Assembly (NCBI GenBank): GCA_025356335.1
Contig: JANXUF010000119.1
Coordinates: 1-64,000 of the forward strand
Direction: 5' to 3'
From: Actinomycetes bacterium
GTDB lineage: Bacteria; Actinomycetota; Acidimicrobiia; Acidimicrobiales; Ilumatobacteraceae
Length of the DNA stretch: 64,000 nucleotides
Shown here: piece after piece, positions 34,929 to 43,957 of the stretch
How positions within the stretch are numbered: the first letter of the stretch is position 1
Layout of the letters: each line of letters opens with the position of its first letter
Position numbers and translations under genes: made by a program
The notes under the pieces: model-generated
What the model saw: only the letters and a program-made list of their open reading frames with translations
Told to the model about the DNA's origin: nothing
Database searches by the model: none

Positions 34929-35243
34929 TCACCGCTCACCCGGCGGCTCGAGCGTGTGTTTGAGGCCGACGACGAGGAGGACCACGCCGCTCGCTGTCAG
35001 CAGCACGCTCGGCGCGAGCGCCCTGACCATCTGGCTCACACCGACCGCGAAGCCGAATGCGCCGGCGCAGATGCACACATATCGCAGGTGGTACAGCGCA
35101 ATGGAGGATCGGCTCCACAGTCCGAGGGATTCGGTGAGCCTGCGGCGGCGATAGGCGCGAACGTCGACCGGACGACGCGTCGAGAGGACCAGAAACCCCG
35201 ACATCGCCACCACGATGGCCGTCGAACTGCAGATGATGATCAC
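34929..35243 (-). CDS. Small membrane protein, unknown
   Basis: The 104 residues begin at GTG 35243 and contain three hydrophobic helices (MIIICSSTAIVVAMSGFLVL, HLRYVCICAGAFGFAVGVSQ, LAPSVLLTASGVVLLVVGL). A basic loop RAYRRRRLTE lies between the first two. No family was recognised. Confidence 0.6.
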   Translation of the reverse strand: MIIICSSTAIVVAMSGFLVLSTRRPVDVRAYRRRRLTESLGLWSRSSIALYHLRYVCICAGAFGFAVGVSQMVRALAPSVLLTASGVVLLVVGLKHTLEPPGER

Positions 35244-35315
35244 GGGGCCCCCGTCATTTCGACCTGGACGTTTCGCCGCACCTGAACGTGTCGTCGCAGG
35301 TCGACGGGGGAGGGT

Positions 35316-36059
35316 TCAAGCCTTCTTCGCCGGGAGCGTGATGACGTCGCCTGGATTGATCCGATGGTTGGCTCCGTCCGCCCAGCCGTTGGCGGCGATG
35401 ATCGCTTGGATCGTCGTGCCGCTCTTTCTGGCGATGCCGCTCAGCGTGTCGTTGGCGACGACGGTGTATGTCCCAGCGCCTGCCCCGGAGCGAGCGGTCG
35501 TCGGCGTTGTCCCGCCCTTCGCTGTCGTCGTGGTCGACGACGCCTTGACCGTCGTTGTCGTCTTGGTGCCCTTGGCAATGGTTGTCGAGGCGGAGGAGGC
35601 GGTCTGCTTGCAGGTTGCCGGCAGGGAGATCGTCCGCCCGACGGCGGGGAGAAACTTGTTCGGATCCCCGGTGTAGTTGTTCGCTGCGAGGATGTCGGTG
35701 TACCTGCAACCGAACCGTTTGGCGATGCGCACGAGGAGGTCGTTGCTCTGCACGGTGTACGCAGTCGGTGCCCCGGGAGCGGCTGCAGGACCCGCACCGG
35801 CGATGGCGGTGGGCGGCTGCCCACCGGCGACCGTGCCACCGCCATCCGCTACTGGAAGCGTCGACGTCATCGAGGTCGTCGAGGTCGGGGTGGCCGTCGT
35901 CGGCACCAGCAATTGGTAGACCGTTGTTTTCGGAAACGTCGTACGTGGCGGAGTACCCGTGGTTGAAGGAGTTCCGCAGCCGGCAAGGCCACCGATCGCC
36001 AGCACCCCGATCGCCAGTACGGCGCGCGCGTTCCGAGAAGCGGTCCGGGATGACTTCAT
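35316..36059 (-). CDS. Lipoprotein with two LysM domains
   Basis: Signal peptide with lipobox IGGLAGC (about residues 22-28). A Thr-rich linker comes next, then LysM 1 at about 98-148 (YTVQSNDLLVRIAKRFGC). A second Thr/Lys linker is followed by LysM 2 at about 196-245 (YTVVANDTLSGIARKSGTT). LysM binds GlcNAc in peptidoglycan. No catalytic domain exists, so it is a wall-binding anchor or accessory lipoprotein. ATG 36059 lies 6 nt after a -10-like CATAGT, so the mRNA is probably leaderless. Confidence 0.87.
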   Translation of the reverse strand: MKSSRTASRNARAVLAIGVLAIGGLAGCGTPSTTGTPPRTTFPKTTVYQLLVPTTATPTSTTSMTSTLPVADGGGTVAGGQPPTAIAGAGPAAAPGAPTAYTVQSNDLLVRIAKRFGCRYTDILAANNYTGDPNKFLPAVGRTISLPATCKQTASSASTTIAKGTKTTTTVKASSTTTTAKGGTTPTTARSGAGAGTYTVVANDTLSGIARKSGTTIQAIIAANGWADGANHRINPGDVITLPAKKA

Positions 36060-36065
36060 CGAAGC

Positions 36066-36122
36066 ACTATGCGGCGCCGGACGTCAGCGGATACCCCTCA
36101 GTAGGTAAGCGGAGGGCAAAAT
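36066..36122 (-). promoter_or_regulatory. Shared 57-bp promoter element, copy 1 (upstream of LysM gene)
   Basis: On the minus strand it starts ATTTTGCC (36122-36115), continues with CGCTTACCT and GGGGTATCCGCTGA, and ends in the -10-like CATAGT (36071-36066). The start codon follows after 6 nt. About three quarters of the bases match copy 2 at 38643-38699. Confidence 0.65.
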
Positions 36123-36136
36123 GTGCCGCGTTTGCG

Positions 36137-37702
36137 TCAGCCTGGCCTGTTCGGACCAACCGCTCTGTTGCCGTTCACGTCGGGAGGGGTCACCAGATAC
36201 CGCAGGCAGGTTGTCAGTTGCGCCTTCCAGAGACCCCAGTCATGGCCGCCTGAGCCGACGACGACGGTGTTCGTCTGTCCTCGTGCCGTCATTGCCGCAT
36301 GGTAACGGTTGGCGTCGGCCATCCCGGTCCGGTCCTGGTCGCCGACGATGAGCATCATCGGCGGAAGCGACGGCCCGGTGTGCTGCGTCGGGGTGTCGGC
36401 GTCGAGGGTCACAGTGCTCTGGTTGGCGAACGCGCGTCCCTGGGGTTCGAAGTTGCCGCTCATCGAGCAACCGGCGCGGTAGATGTCAGGGTGCGTCGAC
36501 GTCAGGTACGCAGCCCCGTAGCCGCCGGCGGAGAGTCCTCCGACGGACCACTGGGTGGTCGTTCGGAGCTGTGTCGTCGCCCAGGAGACGAGGTCGACCG
36601 AAACGGCGGTGCCAACGTTCTGCAGCGTGGTATCGGCGTAGAAGCTGTCGGGGACGATCGGTCCGATGCCGTCGGGGGCGAGCAGGATGAATGGCGGTAT
36701 CCCTGCTGTGCTCATCGATGCCGGCACGTCGAGGCCGGTCATGATGTCGATAGCGCTGCCGGGATGACCGTGGAGCAGTTCGACAACCGGATACCGACGA
36801 TCGACGTTCTCGTCGTACCCGGCGGGATAGACGACATACACCGTCTGGCTACCACCGATCGAAGGTGTCGGATACGAATGCATCTCGACGCGGATCGGCG
36901 ACGTCGGTCGCGCCGGAGATTCGGCGTGCGCCCGGGGTCGGCCGGCACCGGGGGTCGTTTCGGTGGCGACCGAGACCCCGGCAAGGACGGAGGCGAATAT
37001 GAGCGCTGCACGACGGAGGTTCACGACCAGGGTGGCGGGGGTGGCCGTGGATGTCGGGGCCCAACCCTTCGACACGGCGAAACCGAAGGCGAAACTGACG
37101 AGATGTTCGGCGTCTGCGAGTTGGTGATGCAGGAGCGAGCCGATCACCAGCCAGGTGACGAGTGCTCGCCGCAAGGTCGGTCCGGCGATCGCCGCCAGCG
37201 CCCCGCCGGCCGAAGCCGAGACGGTCGATGCCCCGTAGTCGACCGTCTGCAGTGTTCGCAGTGCGAAGGTATTTCCGGCCAGGCCGACCAACTGAGCGAT
37301 TCCGACGACGGTCAGCGGAGCAACGATGGCTGCACCGAGCGCAACGGTTGCAGCTCTGCGCCATCCGGCGATTGCTTCATAGATGCCGAGTGTGGCGACG
37401 ATCGAGGTGGCGAGCGAGATCGCCATGAAGGCATCGCGCGAGAGCAGCGCACTCGTCCAGAGCGACGACCATCGGTGGATCGACCAGACGATCCTTCCGG
37501 AGAATCCGTAGCGAAGACCGGTGAGCAATGGCAGTTCACGGGTGAACACCCCCAACCGAATGGCGACGACGAGCAGCAGTGTGCAGATCGAAATGGTGAA
37601 ACCGGGCAGGAACTGGAACCGTTGCCGCAACGTCGACGCATCGGAACGCAGTGCTCTCCATCCGCTTCGAGTCTCCACCGCCCTCCTCGGGCTACGAGGC
37701 AC
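36137..37702 (-). CDS. Rhomboid-like membrane domain fused to a secreted esterase domain
   Basis: The 521 residues have two parts. Residues 1-250 hold about six to seven membrane helices with rhomboid-like features (TVDYGASTVSASAGGALAAI, HHQLADAEHLVSFAFGFAV). Residues about 265-521 are an esterase of the antigen-85/EstD type (VYVVYPAGYDENVDRRYPVVELLHG, then the nucleophile elbow VGGLSAGGYGAAYL and the late GGHDWGLWKAQL with His). The catalytic part should face outside. It overlaps the DUF2156 gene by 11 bp, so the two are coupled. Confidence 0.85.
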   Translation of the reverse strand: MPRSPRRAVETRSGWRALRSDASTLRQRFQFLPGFTISICTLLLVVAIRLGVFTRELPLLTGLRYGFSGRIVWSIHRWSSLWTSALLSRDAFMAISLATSIVATLGIYEAIAGWRRAATVALGAAIVAPLTVVGIAQLVGLAGNTFALRTLQTVDYGASTVSASAGGALAAIAGPTLRRALVTWLVIGSLLHHQLADAEHLVSFAFGFAVSKGWAPTSTATPATLVVNLRRAALIFASVLAGVSVATETTPGAGRPRAHAESPARPTSPIRVEMHSYPTPSIGGSQTVYVVYPAGYDENVDRRYPVVELLHGHPGSAIDIMTGLDVPASMSTAGIPPFILLAPDGIGPIVPDSFYADTTLQNVGTAVSVDLVSWATTQLRTTTQWSVGGLSAGGYGAAYLTSTHPDIYRAGCSMSGNFEPQGRAFANQSTVTLDADTPTQHTGPSLPPMMLIVGDQDRTGMADANRYHAAMTARGQTNTVVVGSGGHDWGLWKAQLTTCLRYLVTPPDVNGNRAVGPNRPG

Positions 37703-38636
37703 GGGCGTTCGACCGGATCACCCGTCGCACACCACCTTCGCAGAAGGCATTGATGACCGCCCGAACGGCGAATGGCACACTCGTCAGCGACGGCGCCACC
37801 AGCCACAGCGGGCTCCATTGCGGGTCGAACTTGTCCTTGTATCGAGAGAGGGACTCGGTCGGATAGACCCGCTCAGCGGCGCGACCGAGTTGCACCGGTA
37901 CGGCCGACAGACTCGCCTCGATCACCCCGGCTCGGGCGAACTCACTGAGGCAGGCGACGAGCAACATGTCCATCGCCGGGTTCGGTGCATCCGGTCGACG
38001 GCGCATCACGTCGAGGACTCGACCCCGGTCACCGTCGTAGGCCCGCCACGTGGCGACTGCGACGGCTCGCCCTGCCCGGTCCACCGCCACGCGGCCTTCT
38101 CCGACGGTTTCCGACCAATCGCAGACGCGTCCGAGTGTGAATCCCATCTCCCCACCCCGCTTCGTCGCCAGCCACGAGGTCGACACGGATGCAACCTCGT
38201 CGTCGACCTCGGGTTCCCACGGTCGGACCGAGAGGCCCGCCCGCCCAGCCGCTGCAACTGAATGACGCAGACTCGATCGACGCGGGCCGCCAAGACTGAA
38301 GCGACGCAGATCGACCAACGCATCGAATGCCGAAAGCACCTTCACGAAACCCTCACCGCAGAGCACCGTCGGGTCCGACACACCGGCGAAGACCGGACGG
38401 AGGCCCCGGCAACGTACGACATCGAGCAACTCGAGGGTCGCTTCGACGATGCTCCCGTCGCCAACCACCGGCTCGCAGGGAAACACCGCCCAGCGGCCTC
38501 TCCTGGCGAACCCGGCGAAGCCGCCGCCCGCCAGGGTGATGCGTTCGAGACCGGGTGAGTCGTGGAACGGGCTGACGGGTGTCCGGCCGATGGACGCAGC
38601 AATCGGAAGCACCGGAGGGTCGCACAAGTCGGTCAC
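37692..38636 (-). CDS. DUF2156 protein (MprF C-terminal, aminoacyl-lipid transferase-like)
   Basis: GTG 38636 gives 314 residues. The double GNAT-like fold of the phosphatidylglycerol lysyltransferase C-terminal domain is seen in RRSSLRHSVAAAGRAGLSV, GFTLGRVCDW, AVDRAGRAVAVATWRAYDGDRG, DVMRRRPDAPNPAMDMLL and the end ESLSRYKDKFDPQWSPLWLVA. The latter is typical for MprF/LysPGS. No membrane flippase part is attached. It should move an amino acid from tRNA to a lipid or similar acceptor. The mRNA appears leaderless. Confidence 0.85.
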   Translation of the reverse strand: MTDLCDPPVLPIAASIGRTPVSPFHDSPGLERITLAGGGFAGFARRGRWAVFPCEPVVGDGSIVEATLELLDVVRCRGLRPVFAGVSDPTVLCGEGFVKVLSAFDALVDLRRFSLGGPRRSSLRHSVAAAGRAGLSVRPWEPEVDDEVASVSTSWLATKRGGEMGFTLGRVCDWSETVGEGRVAVDRAGRAVAVATWRAYDGDRGRVLDVMRRRPDAPNPAMDMLLVACLSEFARAGVIEASLSAVPVQLGRAAERVYPTESLSRYKDKFDPQWSPLWLVAPSLTSVPFAVRAVINAFCEGGVRRVIRSNARAS

Positions 38637-38642
38637 CCTCGG

Positions 38643-38699
38643 ACTATGCGGTTCGCTACATCAGCGGAAACCCCGAAGGAGGTAAGCGCTCGGCAAAAT
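38643..38699 (-). promoter_or_regulatory. Shared 57-bp promoter element, copy 2 (upstream of DUF2156 gene)
   Basis: Minus strand: ATTTTGCC (38699-38692), then CGCTTACCT, GGGGTTTCCGCTGA and CATAGT (38648-38643), with 6 nt to GTG 38636. The ATTTTGCC-to-hexamer distance equals copies 1 and 3. Confidence 0.65.
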
Positions 38700-38736
38700 C
38701 TGACGTCATTTCCGCCGGTGGTCGTTGTTGTCTGCG

Positions 38737-40077
38737 ACAATGCCGATGATGCTCGGCTTCGACGTCTCGCTTCTTCACGGCCGTCTGCCCGTTTCGTTGG
38801 CAATCCTGGCGATCGGAAGCCTTGCGATGATGATCATTCGACCTGGTCGCCGGTGGTGGCTGCGGCGGGTCGTGCCTGCCACGCTCGGTTCGGTGGCGGC
38901 CAGTGCGGCAATCAATTGGTGGATCGATCTCCGCAGTCGGTTCGGTGAGGGCATTCCGCTCCGGTTCATCATCTACGCAGCGATGCCGATCGCGGCTTGC
39001 TCACTTGCTGTGTCGGGCTGGCGGCCGAGCGGTCTCTGGCGACGTGCGATCGCCGTCGCTGCGACTCCGTTGACGTTGCTGTTCGCCGCCAACCTGGTGA
39101 ATCAGTCCTACGGCTACAAGCCGACCGTCGGCGCGCTTTTCGGAGCACGGTTCGAACATCAGATCCCCGTGTCGCAACTCGAGCTGCGATCCGTGACCAC
39201 GACGGCCTCGGTGCCTCCGGCGACGGCCTCGGTGCCTCCGGCGACGTCGAGACCGCAGGATATCCCTACGCCCGATTTCCGAACGCACGGATTCATCTCC
39301 GAAGTCCACATTCCACCGACGCTGTCCCAATTTTCGGCTCGACCAGCGTGGGTGTGGGTCCCGCCGGCATTCTTCCGGCGACCCCGCCCGCAGCTGCCGG
39401 TGGTCGTCTTGCTCGCCGGCACTCCGAGTCAGCCGGACGACATGATTCGTGCTGCACATGGCGACGCCGTCGCCGAGCGCTACGCGGCTGCACACGCCGG
39501 TGTCGCTCCGATTCTCGTGTTCGCCGACGGCAACGGTTCGTTCACGGCCGACACCGAATGTGTCGACGGTCGTCGCGGCAACGCCGAGACGTACTTGACG
39601 AAGGATGTCCCTGCATTCGTGACCCAGGCCTTCACCACGCTGGTCGGACCTGCACACTGGGGGATCGAGGGCTACAGCGAGGGCGGCACCTGTGCGATGG
39701 TGCTGGCGCTTGCACATCCCGACGTCTACGGATCGTTCGTCGATATCGCTGGTGACCGATTCCCGAATGTCGGATCGCGCGGCGACCTGAAGAAGTCGAC
39801 GATCACTGGGCTGTACGGAGGTAACACGTCACTGTTCGATGCCCACGACCCGGCGGTACTGATCCAGCAGCCCACCGCGAAGGTCGTGTCCGCTTGGTTC
39901 GAGGCCGGCAGGAACGACCCTCGACGCCACCACATCGGTTCCGAACTCGATGCCGCCTGCAGAGCCGCAGGTCTGCAGAGCCGCTTCGTACTGGCGCCTG
40001 GCGGTCATGACTTCGGCCTAGCATCCCACGCTGTCGCCGACAGTTTCGATTGGCTGGCCGCACGCCTCGGGGCGTGA
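38737..40077 (+). CDS. Membrane-anchored esterase (paralogue of the 36-37 kb esterase)
   Basis: Start is one of several close ATGs; 38737 is chosen (frame open from TTG 38725). Four to five N-terminal helices (about 1-120) are followed by a linker containing a 7-residue repeat ASVPPAT (21-bp DNA repeat). The esterase has RPQLPVVVLLAG, ILVFADGNGSF, the nucleophile elbow IEGYSEGGTCAMVLA and FVLAPGGHDFGLASH with the His. It is divergent from the DUF2156 gene. Confidence 0.85.
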   Translation, partial: TMPMMLGFDVSLLHGRLPVSLAILAIGSLAMMIIRPGRRWWLRRVVPATLGSVAASAAINWWIDLRSRFGEGIPLRFIIYAAMPIAACSLAVSGWRPSGLWRRAIAVAATPLTLLFAANLVNQSYGYKPTVGALFGARFEHQIPVSQLELRSVTTTASVPPATASVPPATSRPQDIPTPDFRTHGFISEVHIPPTLSQFSARPAWVWVPPAFFRRPRPQLPVVVLLAGTPSQPDDMIRAAHGDAVAERYAAAHAGVAPILVFADGNGSFTADTECVDGRRGNAETYLTKDVPAFVTQAFTTLVGPAHWGIEGYSEGGTCAMVLALAHPDVYGSFVDIAGDRFPNVGSRGDLKKSTITGLYGGNTSLFDAHDPAVLIQQPTAKVVSAWFEAGRNDPRRHHIGSELDAACRAAGLQSRFVLAPGGHDFGLASHAVADSFDWLAARLGA

Positions 40078-40140
40078 ACATCATCATCTGAACGGAACTC
40101 CGAACTGCTGCGCGGCACCTGCCGCATCAGAGTTCCCGGC

Positions 40141-40512
40141 TCAGAACTGGTCGCGGCGGATGGTCACTTCGAGCACGTCGTCGGAGTCGTTGCCGGTCGT
40201 GACGATGACCGTCGCGCCGACGTCTTCCTCGTGCGGCATCGTGTCGACGAACAGATAGGTGCGCACGTCGAAGCGTTCCGGTGACTTCGGGAGATGCTTG
40301 ACCGCACCGAGGTGCCTTTTCAGATCGGCGAGCCCGATGGCTTGCTTCGGGCGGATCGTGGCGAAAGCGGCGTAGCCGTCCTGCCAGTGGATGTTCGCCG
40401 GTTCGGCGAAGGACGTGGCCGCAGCGGCGCGCTGCATGTCGGCGTGGTTGTGCTCCGTTGCCGTCAGCAAGGCGGTGCGCAGGTGTTGGAGATCGTCGAG
40501 GAACGCTGTCAC
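40141..40512 (-). CDS. Small protein coupled to the HExxH protein, function unknown
   Basis: GTG 40512 overlaps the TGA of the upstream gene (GTGA). The 123 residues start MTAFLDDLQHLRTALLTATE (helical) and end in beta-strand-like TVIVTTGNDSDDVLEVTIRRD. No family recognised. The strict coupling suggests a partner, chaperone or immunity-like protein for the upstream product, which is an inference. Confidence 0.7.
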   Translation of the reverse strand: MTAFLDDLQHLRTALLTATEHNHADMQRAAAATSFAEPANIHWQDGYAAFATIRPKQAIGLADLKRHLGAVKHLPKSPERFDVRTYLFVDTMPHEEDVGATVIVTTGNDSDDVLEVTIRRDQF

Positions 40513-41990
40513 GGCAGGTTCTCATCTGGCAGGATCTCGTGCGACGAGGCATCCGCTGCCGGCGGGGCTCCAGCCGGCTCGTCGATCAGCTCGCCGCCAC
40601 CTGGCGTCGCATCCCGCACGGGGGCCACGTCGTCGGGCTCGGGCGCCGCAGCCGGGGCAGGTGCCGCACCGGCAGCTGGGGCAGGTGCTGGCGTTCCGCC
40701 GGAAATTCCCTCTGCCGCTGCGGGTCCCGTTGCCCAGGCGTCGTTTTCCTCAGGGAGTTCCGTGTAGTTGTGATGCGACCGGAGGAATCTCGCTTGGGCA
40801 GCGTCGAAGGCGGCCTGGTTGGCCGGCGAGGGATGCTCCTCATTTCGTTTTTCCGCCGCCTTCATCGCCGTGTCGGCGGCCTCGACTTCGGTCAACACGG
40901 CCTCCCGGTGAGCACTGCCGGCACCGTAGACGCTGTCCCACCACCCCTGGGCGACGAGCCCTTGAACCGATGCCGGGTCCAACGGGTCGGCGAAGGCGGC
41001 TGCGGCGACCGTCGAGGGAATGCCGAGTTCGGTGGTGATCGCTCGTGCCGAAAGGTGCTGACCGGCGCGCAGCTGGGCCATCCGGTACCACTGCTCGGAA
41101 TGGCGGGCTTCGTGGTACAGCGTGTCGGCGATTTCTTTGGCTTCGTCCGCGCTCAACGTCGGCGGCGTGAGCGCCTCGCGACCGATCCGCATCTCCCATG
41201 TCGGGAAATGGAAGCTCCCGGAGTTGTTCGTGTTGGTGTCCCAACCAGGAGTGACGGCGATCGACCCGTGAGCGACGAGCGGCTGATTGACGAGGCCGAC
41301 GAGGGCATCGCGGCGGGCCTCCGGCGTCGCCAGCGTGGCCCACTGGTCGATGACACCGGTCTGCACCTCTTCGCCGAAGGCCTCGCCCTCACCTTCCTCG
41401 TTGAGACCGCTGCGAAACAGGCGCGGTAGCGTCCGCGGCCCGATCTTGCCGTCGACCGTGAGCTCTGGCGCCGACGACGCTGATTGGAACCTCCCGGCCG
41501 CCTGGATGAGGGCGTCGTCGAGTCCGCCACCCGGTGGCAGGTCGAGGGCGGCGCGCATCTGCTCGATGATCGATGGCGTGTACCGCCATGGTTGGGCGGT
41601 GTAGTAGCGGCGGGCTTCGACGACCTGAGCGGCATCGAGGAGATCGGCAGGGCCGTCACCCGGATCGGTCGCCGGATCGGCAGTGTCGACCGCGCCGACA
41701 TCGGCCCCGGGCGCTTCCACCGGCTGGCGTTGCACGCCACCGAAGAGATCGGCCATCCCACGATTGCCGACGGCGTGCTGCAACGTGGCGACCCGGGACG
41801 ACTCGTCGCTCGCCGATCGACCGGCACGCTGTGGCGCAACGGTGCGGAGCTCCGTACCGATCACCTCACCGACGTTCCGCTCCACGTCCTTCGTTGTATC
41901 AGCTCGCCGCAAACGACGAAAGAGCGTTGGCGCAGCCCGTACGGGCAACCGGCACTGCCCGGACGTCGGGTGGTTGCACATCGTCATCAT
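40509..41990 (-). CDS. Peptidoglycan-binding-like and HExxH metallopeptidase-like protein (eCIS-effector-like)
   Basis: The 493 residues start without signal peptide. A short TLQHAVGNRGMADLFGGVQRQ (about 68-88) is the sort of motif seen at the beginning of DUF4157/eCIS-associated proteins. Residues about 125-200 resemble a peptidoglycan-binding domain (LIQAAGRFQSA, LTVDGKIGPRTLPRLF). The core has LYHEARHSEQWYRMAQ (about 285-300), a HExxH zinc motif. A C-terminal Pro/Ala/Glu-rich low-complexity tail follows. It could be a toxin-like or wall-degrading effector; nothing else of an injection system is near. Confidence 0.75.
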   Translation of the reverse strand: MMTMCNHPTSGQCRLPVRAAPTLFRRLRRADTTKDVERNVGEVIGTELRTVAPQRAGRSASDESSRVATLQHAVGNRGMADLFGGVQRQPVEAPGADVGAVDTADPATDPGDGPADLLDAAQVVEARRYYTAQPWRYTPSIIEQMRAALDLPPGGGLDDALIQAAGRFQSASSAPELTVDGKIGPRTLPRLFRSGLNEEGEGEAFGEEVQTGVIDQWATLATPEARRDALVGLVNQPLVAHGSIAVTPGWDTNTNNSGSFHFPTWEMRIGREALTPPTLSADEAKEIADTLYHEARHSEQWYRMAQLRAGQHLSARAITTELGIPSTVAAAAFADPLDPASVQGLVAQGWWDSVYGAGSAHREAVLTEVEAADTAMKAAEKRNEEHPSPANQAAFDAAQARFLRSHHNYTELPEENDAWATGPAAAEGISGGTPAPAPAAGAAPAPAAAPEPDDVAPVRDATPGGGELIDEPAGAPPAADASSHEILPDENLP

Positions 41991-42004
41991 GGGAGTGCAA
42001 TCCG

Positions 42005-43948
42005 CTATGGCGGGGGGTCGCGAAGAATGACGGCGACCGACCGCCCTCTTCGGCGAAGTGCTGCGAGGCGTTCGAGCGATGGTTGGAGTGCGGCGTCGGG
42101 AGCGACGAAGCCGGCGAGGAGCACGACGTCGCCCTCTGCGGTGGCGATCAGTCTGGCAGCGTCCGGGTGGTCTGTGCGTTGGTATGCATCGACGAGCAGG
42201 TGGGTGAGTTCGACTTCCTCTTGGCGTTCCACTCCGCTCAGCGGGTCGCTGAGAGCGAGTACCCGGTCGTTGGGCATCGCCGCTTCGATTGGGGAGACGA
42301 TCTCGATCGCAGCGAAACGAGAGGCGTTGGCGTCGGTCATGTGGCGGCCGAAGAGCACGACTCCTGCCGGGCTGACGACGATGTCGATGTGTCGTTCGCG
42401 GAGTTCGTCGATGACGCCCAGTTCGTAGATCGAGTTGAACGAATCGTGACCGTGAAGCAGTTGGTAGCGCCGGTGCGGGTCGAGCTGAAGGATCGTTTCG
42501 GAAACGAGCCGCTGAACGATCGCTGCGTCCGCTGGATGCTCACGAGGACTGCGCGGCAAGCCACCGAGGATCACGCTCGCAGTGAGCGTGAATGCAGCGA
42601 GCACGGCAACGGCGCGGGCGAGATCGTCAACGTGAGGCGACGACCGGTGGTTTCCCAGTGCCATCACCGGCGTCAACCAGGCGAGCATTCCGACGACACC
42701 GACCCAGGCGAACAGATACGGGTAGAGCGGACCTCTGGCAGCGGCCATTTCGACGACGCCGGTGGCCAAGAGCGACGACACGACGGCAACGAACAGGCCG
42801 GTGCGCCGGTCATGCCATCGCCACGAGAGCACGCCTCCGCTGACCAATGCGACCAATCCGAGGCCGGGCAACGGGCCGAGCCTGCCGTCGAATACATCGG
42901 TGATCACGGAGATGGTCGGCTGACCGCCGAGCCAGTCGCCGTGCGGACCGGTCGCGTGCAGCACGACGCTGATGCCGGCACGGATTCCGGCTGTCGGGCT
43001 CGTCGGGGATGGAGTCGTGAAGAACTGGACGACGCGCCACAGGTTGCGCCCGCCCGGCCTGAACATATCGATGATCGCCGGTAACCACGCCACCACGACC
43101 ACCGTCACGGCCGACGCCCACTGCGATCGTGTCAGTGTCGTGCGCCGCAGCACCACGGCGCCGCAGGACAGGATGACGAGGACAGCCACCGGTGCCAGAA
43201 ACGTGATGTGCGATTGCACCGACACACTGCCCGCTGCCAACAGCCACGCCAGCCACCCCCCAGCTCCGGACAACACAGCCCAGCAGGCCACTGCCGCCAA
43301 CAGGAACGGCAACACCGCCACGTACGGGTTCCACGGATCGATCAACCGGGAACCGGGTGCCGTCAGCAACCACACGACCGAGCCGGCGCACACCAACGCT
43401 GCGACCCGATCCGTCGCCAACGAACGTATGCAGCGCCCGCACATCACGATGCTCCCGATATTGATGGCCCCGGCGCCGATCAGCAAACCCACGGCCGAGC
43501 GGCCAGTCAGACGGTAAGGAATCGCCAACAGGTAGAACAGCCACGGTCCGAGATGGTTCCACCCGAATCGTGAATCACCACCAACCAACGGCGTACGTCG
43601 ACTCCCGACGGCGTCGGTCCACATCCGCATCAACGCATTGTCACCAAGCGGCACCCACGCCCGGCGAGCAACGATCAACACCGCCACCGTCAGCACGCAG
43701 ACTGAAACGGTGAGCCACGATTCCAGGACCCTCCGCAGGCCACTGCCGAGCGAAGGCGACGGCGTGCCGGACCGCGGAGACGTTCCGGGATGTCCCGCCG
43801 ACGGCGACGACCGTTCCGCTGCAGTGTGTGGATTCGCTGCGTCCGCAGTCGGCGGCCGGCGAGAAATTGCCGGCCGCGTCACGAACGCATACCGGCGACA
43901 GCGCCAGCGCTCTGCGAGGTTCGCTGACGACACCTGTGACGTGTGCAT
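42005..43948 (-). CDS. Polytopic membrane glycosyltransferase-like protein
   Basis: ATG 43948 lies 9 nt after a TATGGT -10-like element. The 647-residue protein has a Pro/Ser-rich cytoplasmic start, then about eleven membrane helices and a C-terminal soluble part (about 470-647). The first outer loop (WTDAVGSRRTPLVGGDSRFGWNHLGP) has acidic and His residues typical for GT-C enzymes that use polyprenyl-phosphate sugars. LIDPWNPYVAVLPFLLAAVA recalls the second loop. Acceptor unknown; probably envelope glycan. Confidence 0.75.
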   Translation of the reverse strand: MHTSQVSSANLAERWRCRRYAFVTRPAISRRPPTADAANPHTAAERSSPSAGHPGTSPRSGTPSPSLGSGLRRVLESWLTVSVCVLTVAVLIVARRAWVPLGDNALMRMWTDAVGSRRTPLVGGDSRFGWNHLGPWLFYLLAIPYRLTGRSAVGLLIGAGAINIGSIVMCGRCIRSLATDRVAALVCAGSVVWLLTAPGSRLIDPWNPYVAVLPFLLAAVACWAVLSGAGGWLAWLLAAGSVSVQSHITFLAPVAVLVILSCGAVVLRRTTLTRSQWASAVTVVVVAWLPAIIDMFRPGGRNLWRVVQFFTTPSPTSPTAGIRAGISVVLHATGPHGDWLGGQPTISVITDVFDGRLGPLPGLGLVALVSGGVLSWRWHDRRTGLFVAVVSSLLATGVVEMAAARGPLYPYLFAWVGVVGMLAWLTPVMALGNHRSSPHVDDLARAVAVLAAFTLTASVILGGLPRSPREHPADAAIVQRLVSETILQLDPHRRYQLLHGHDSFNSIYELGVIDELRERHIDIVVSPAGVVLFGRHMTDANASRFAAIEIVSPIEAAMPNDRVLALSDPLSGVERQEEVELTHLLVDAYQRTDHPDAARLIATAEGDVVLLAGFVAPDAALQPSLERLAALRRRGRSVAVILRDPPP

Positions 43949-43957
43949 GTGCGGGGA

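Noticed and set aside
36066..36122. Riboswitch (c-di-GMP or c-di-AMP type)
   Set aside because: The element ends at a -10-like hexamer only 6 nt before the start codon, so it would not be transcribed. It fits a promoter.
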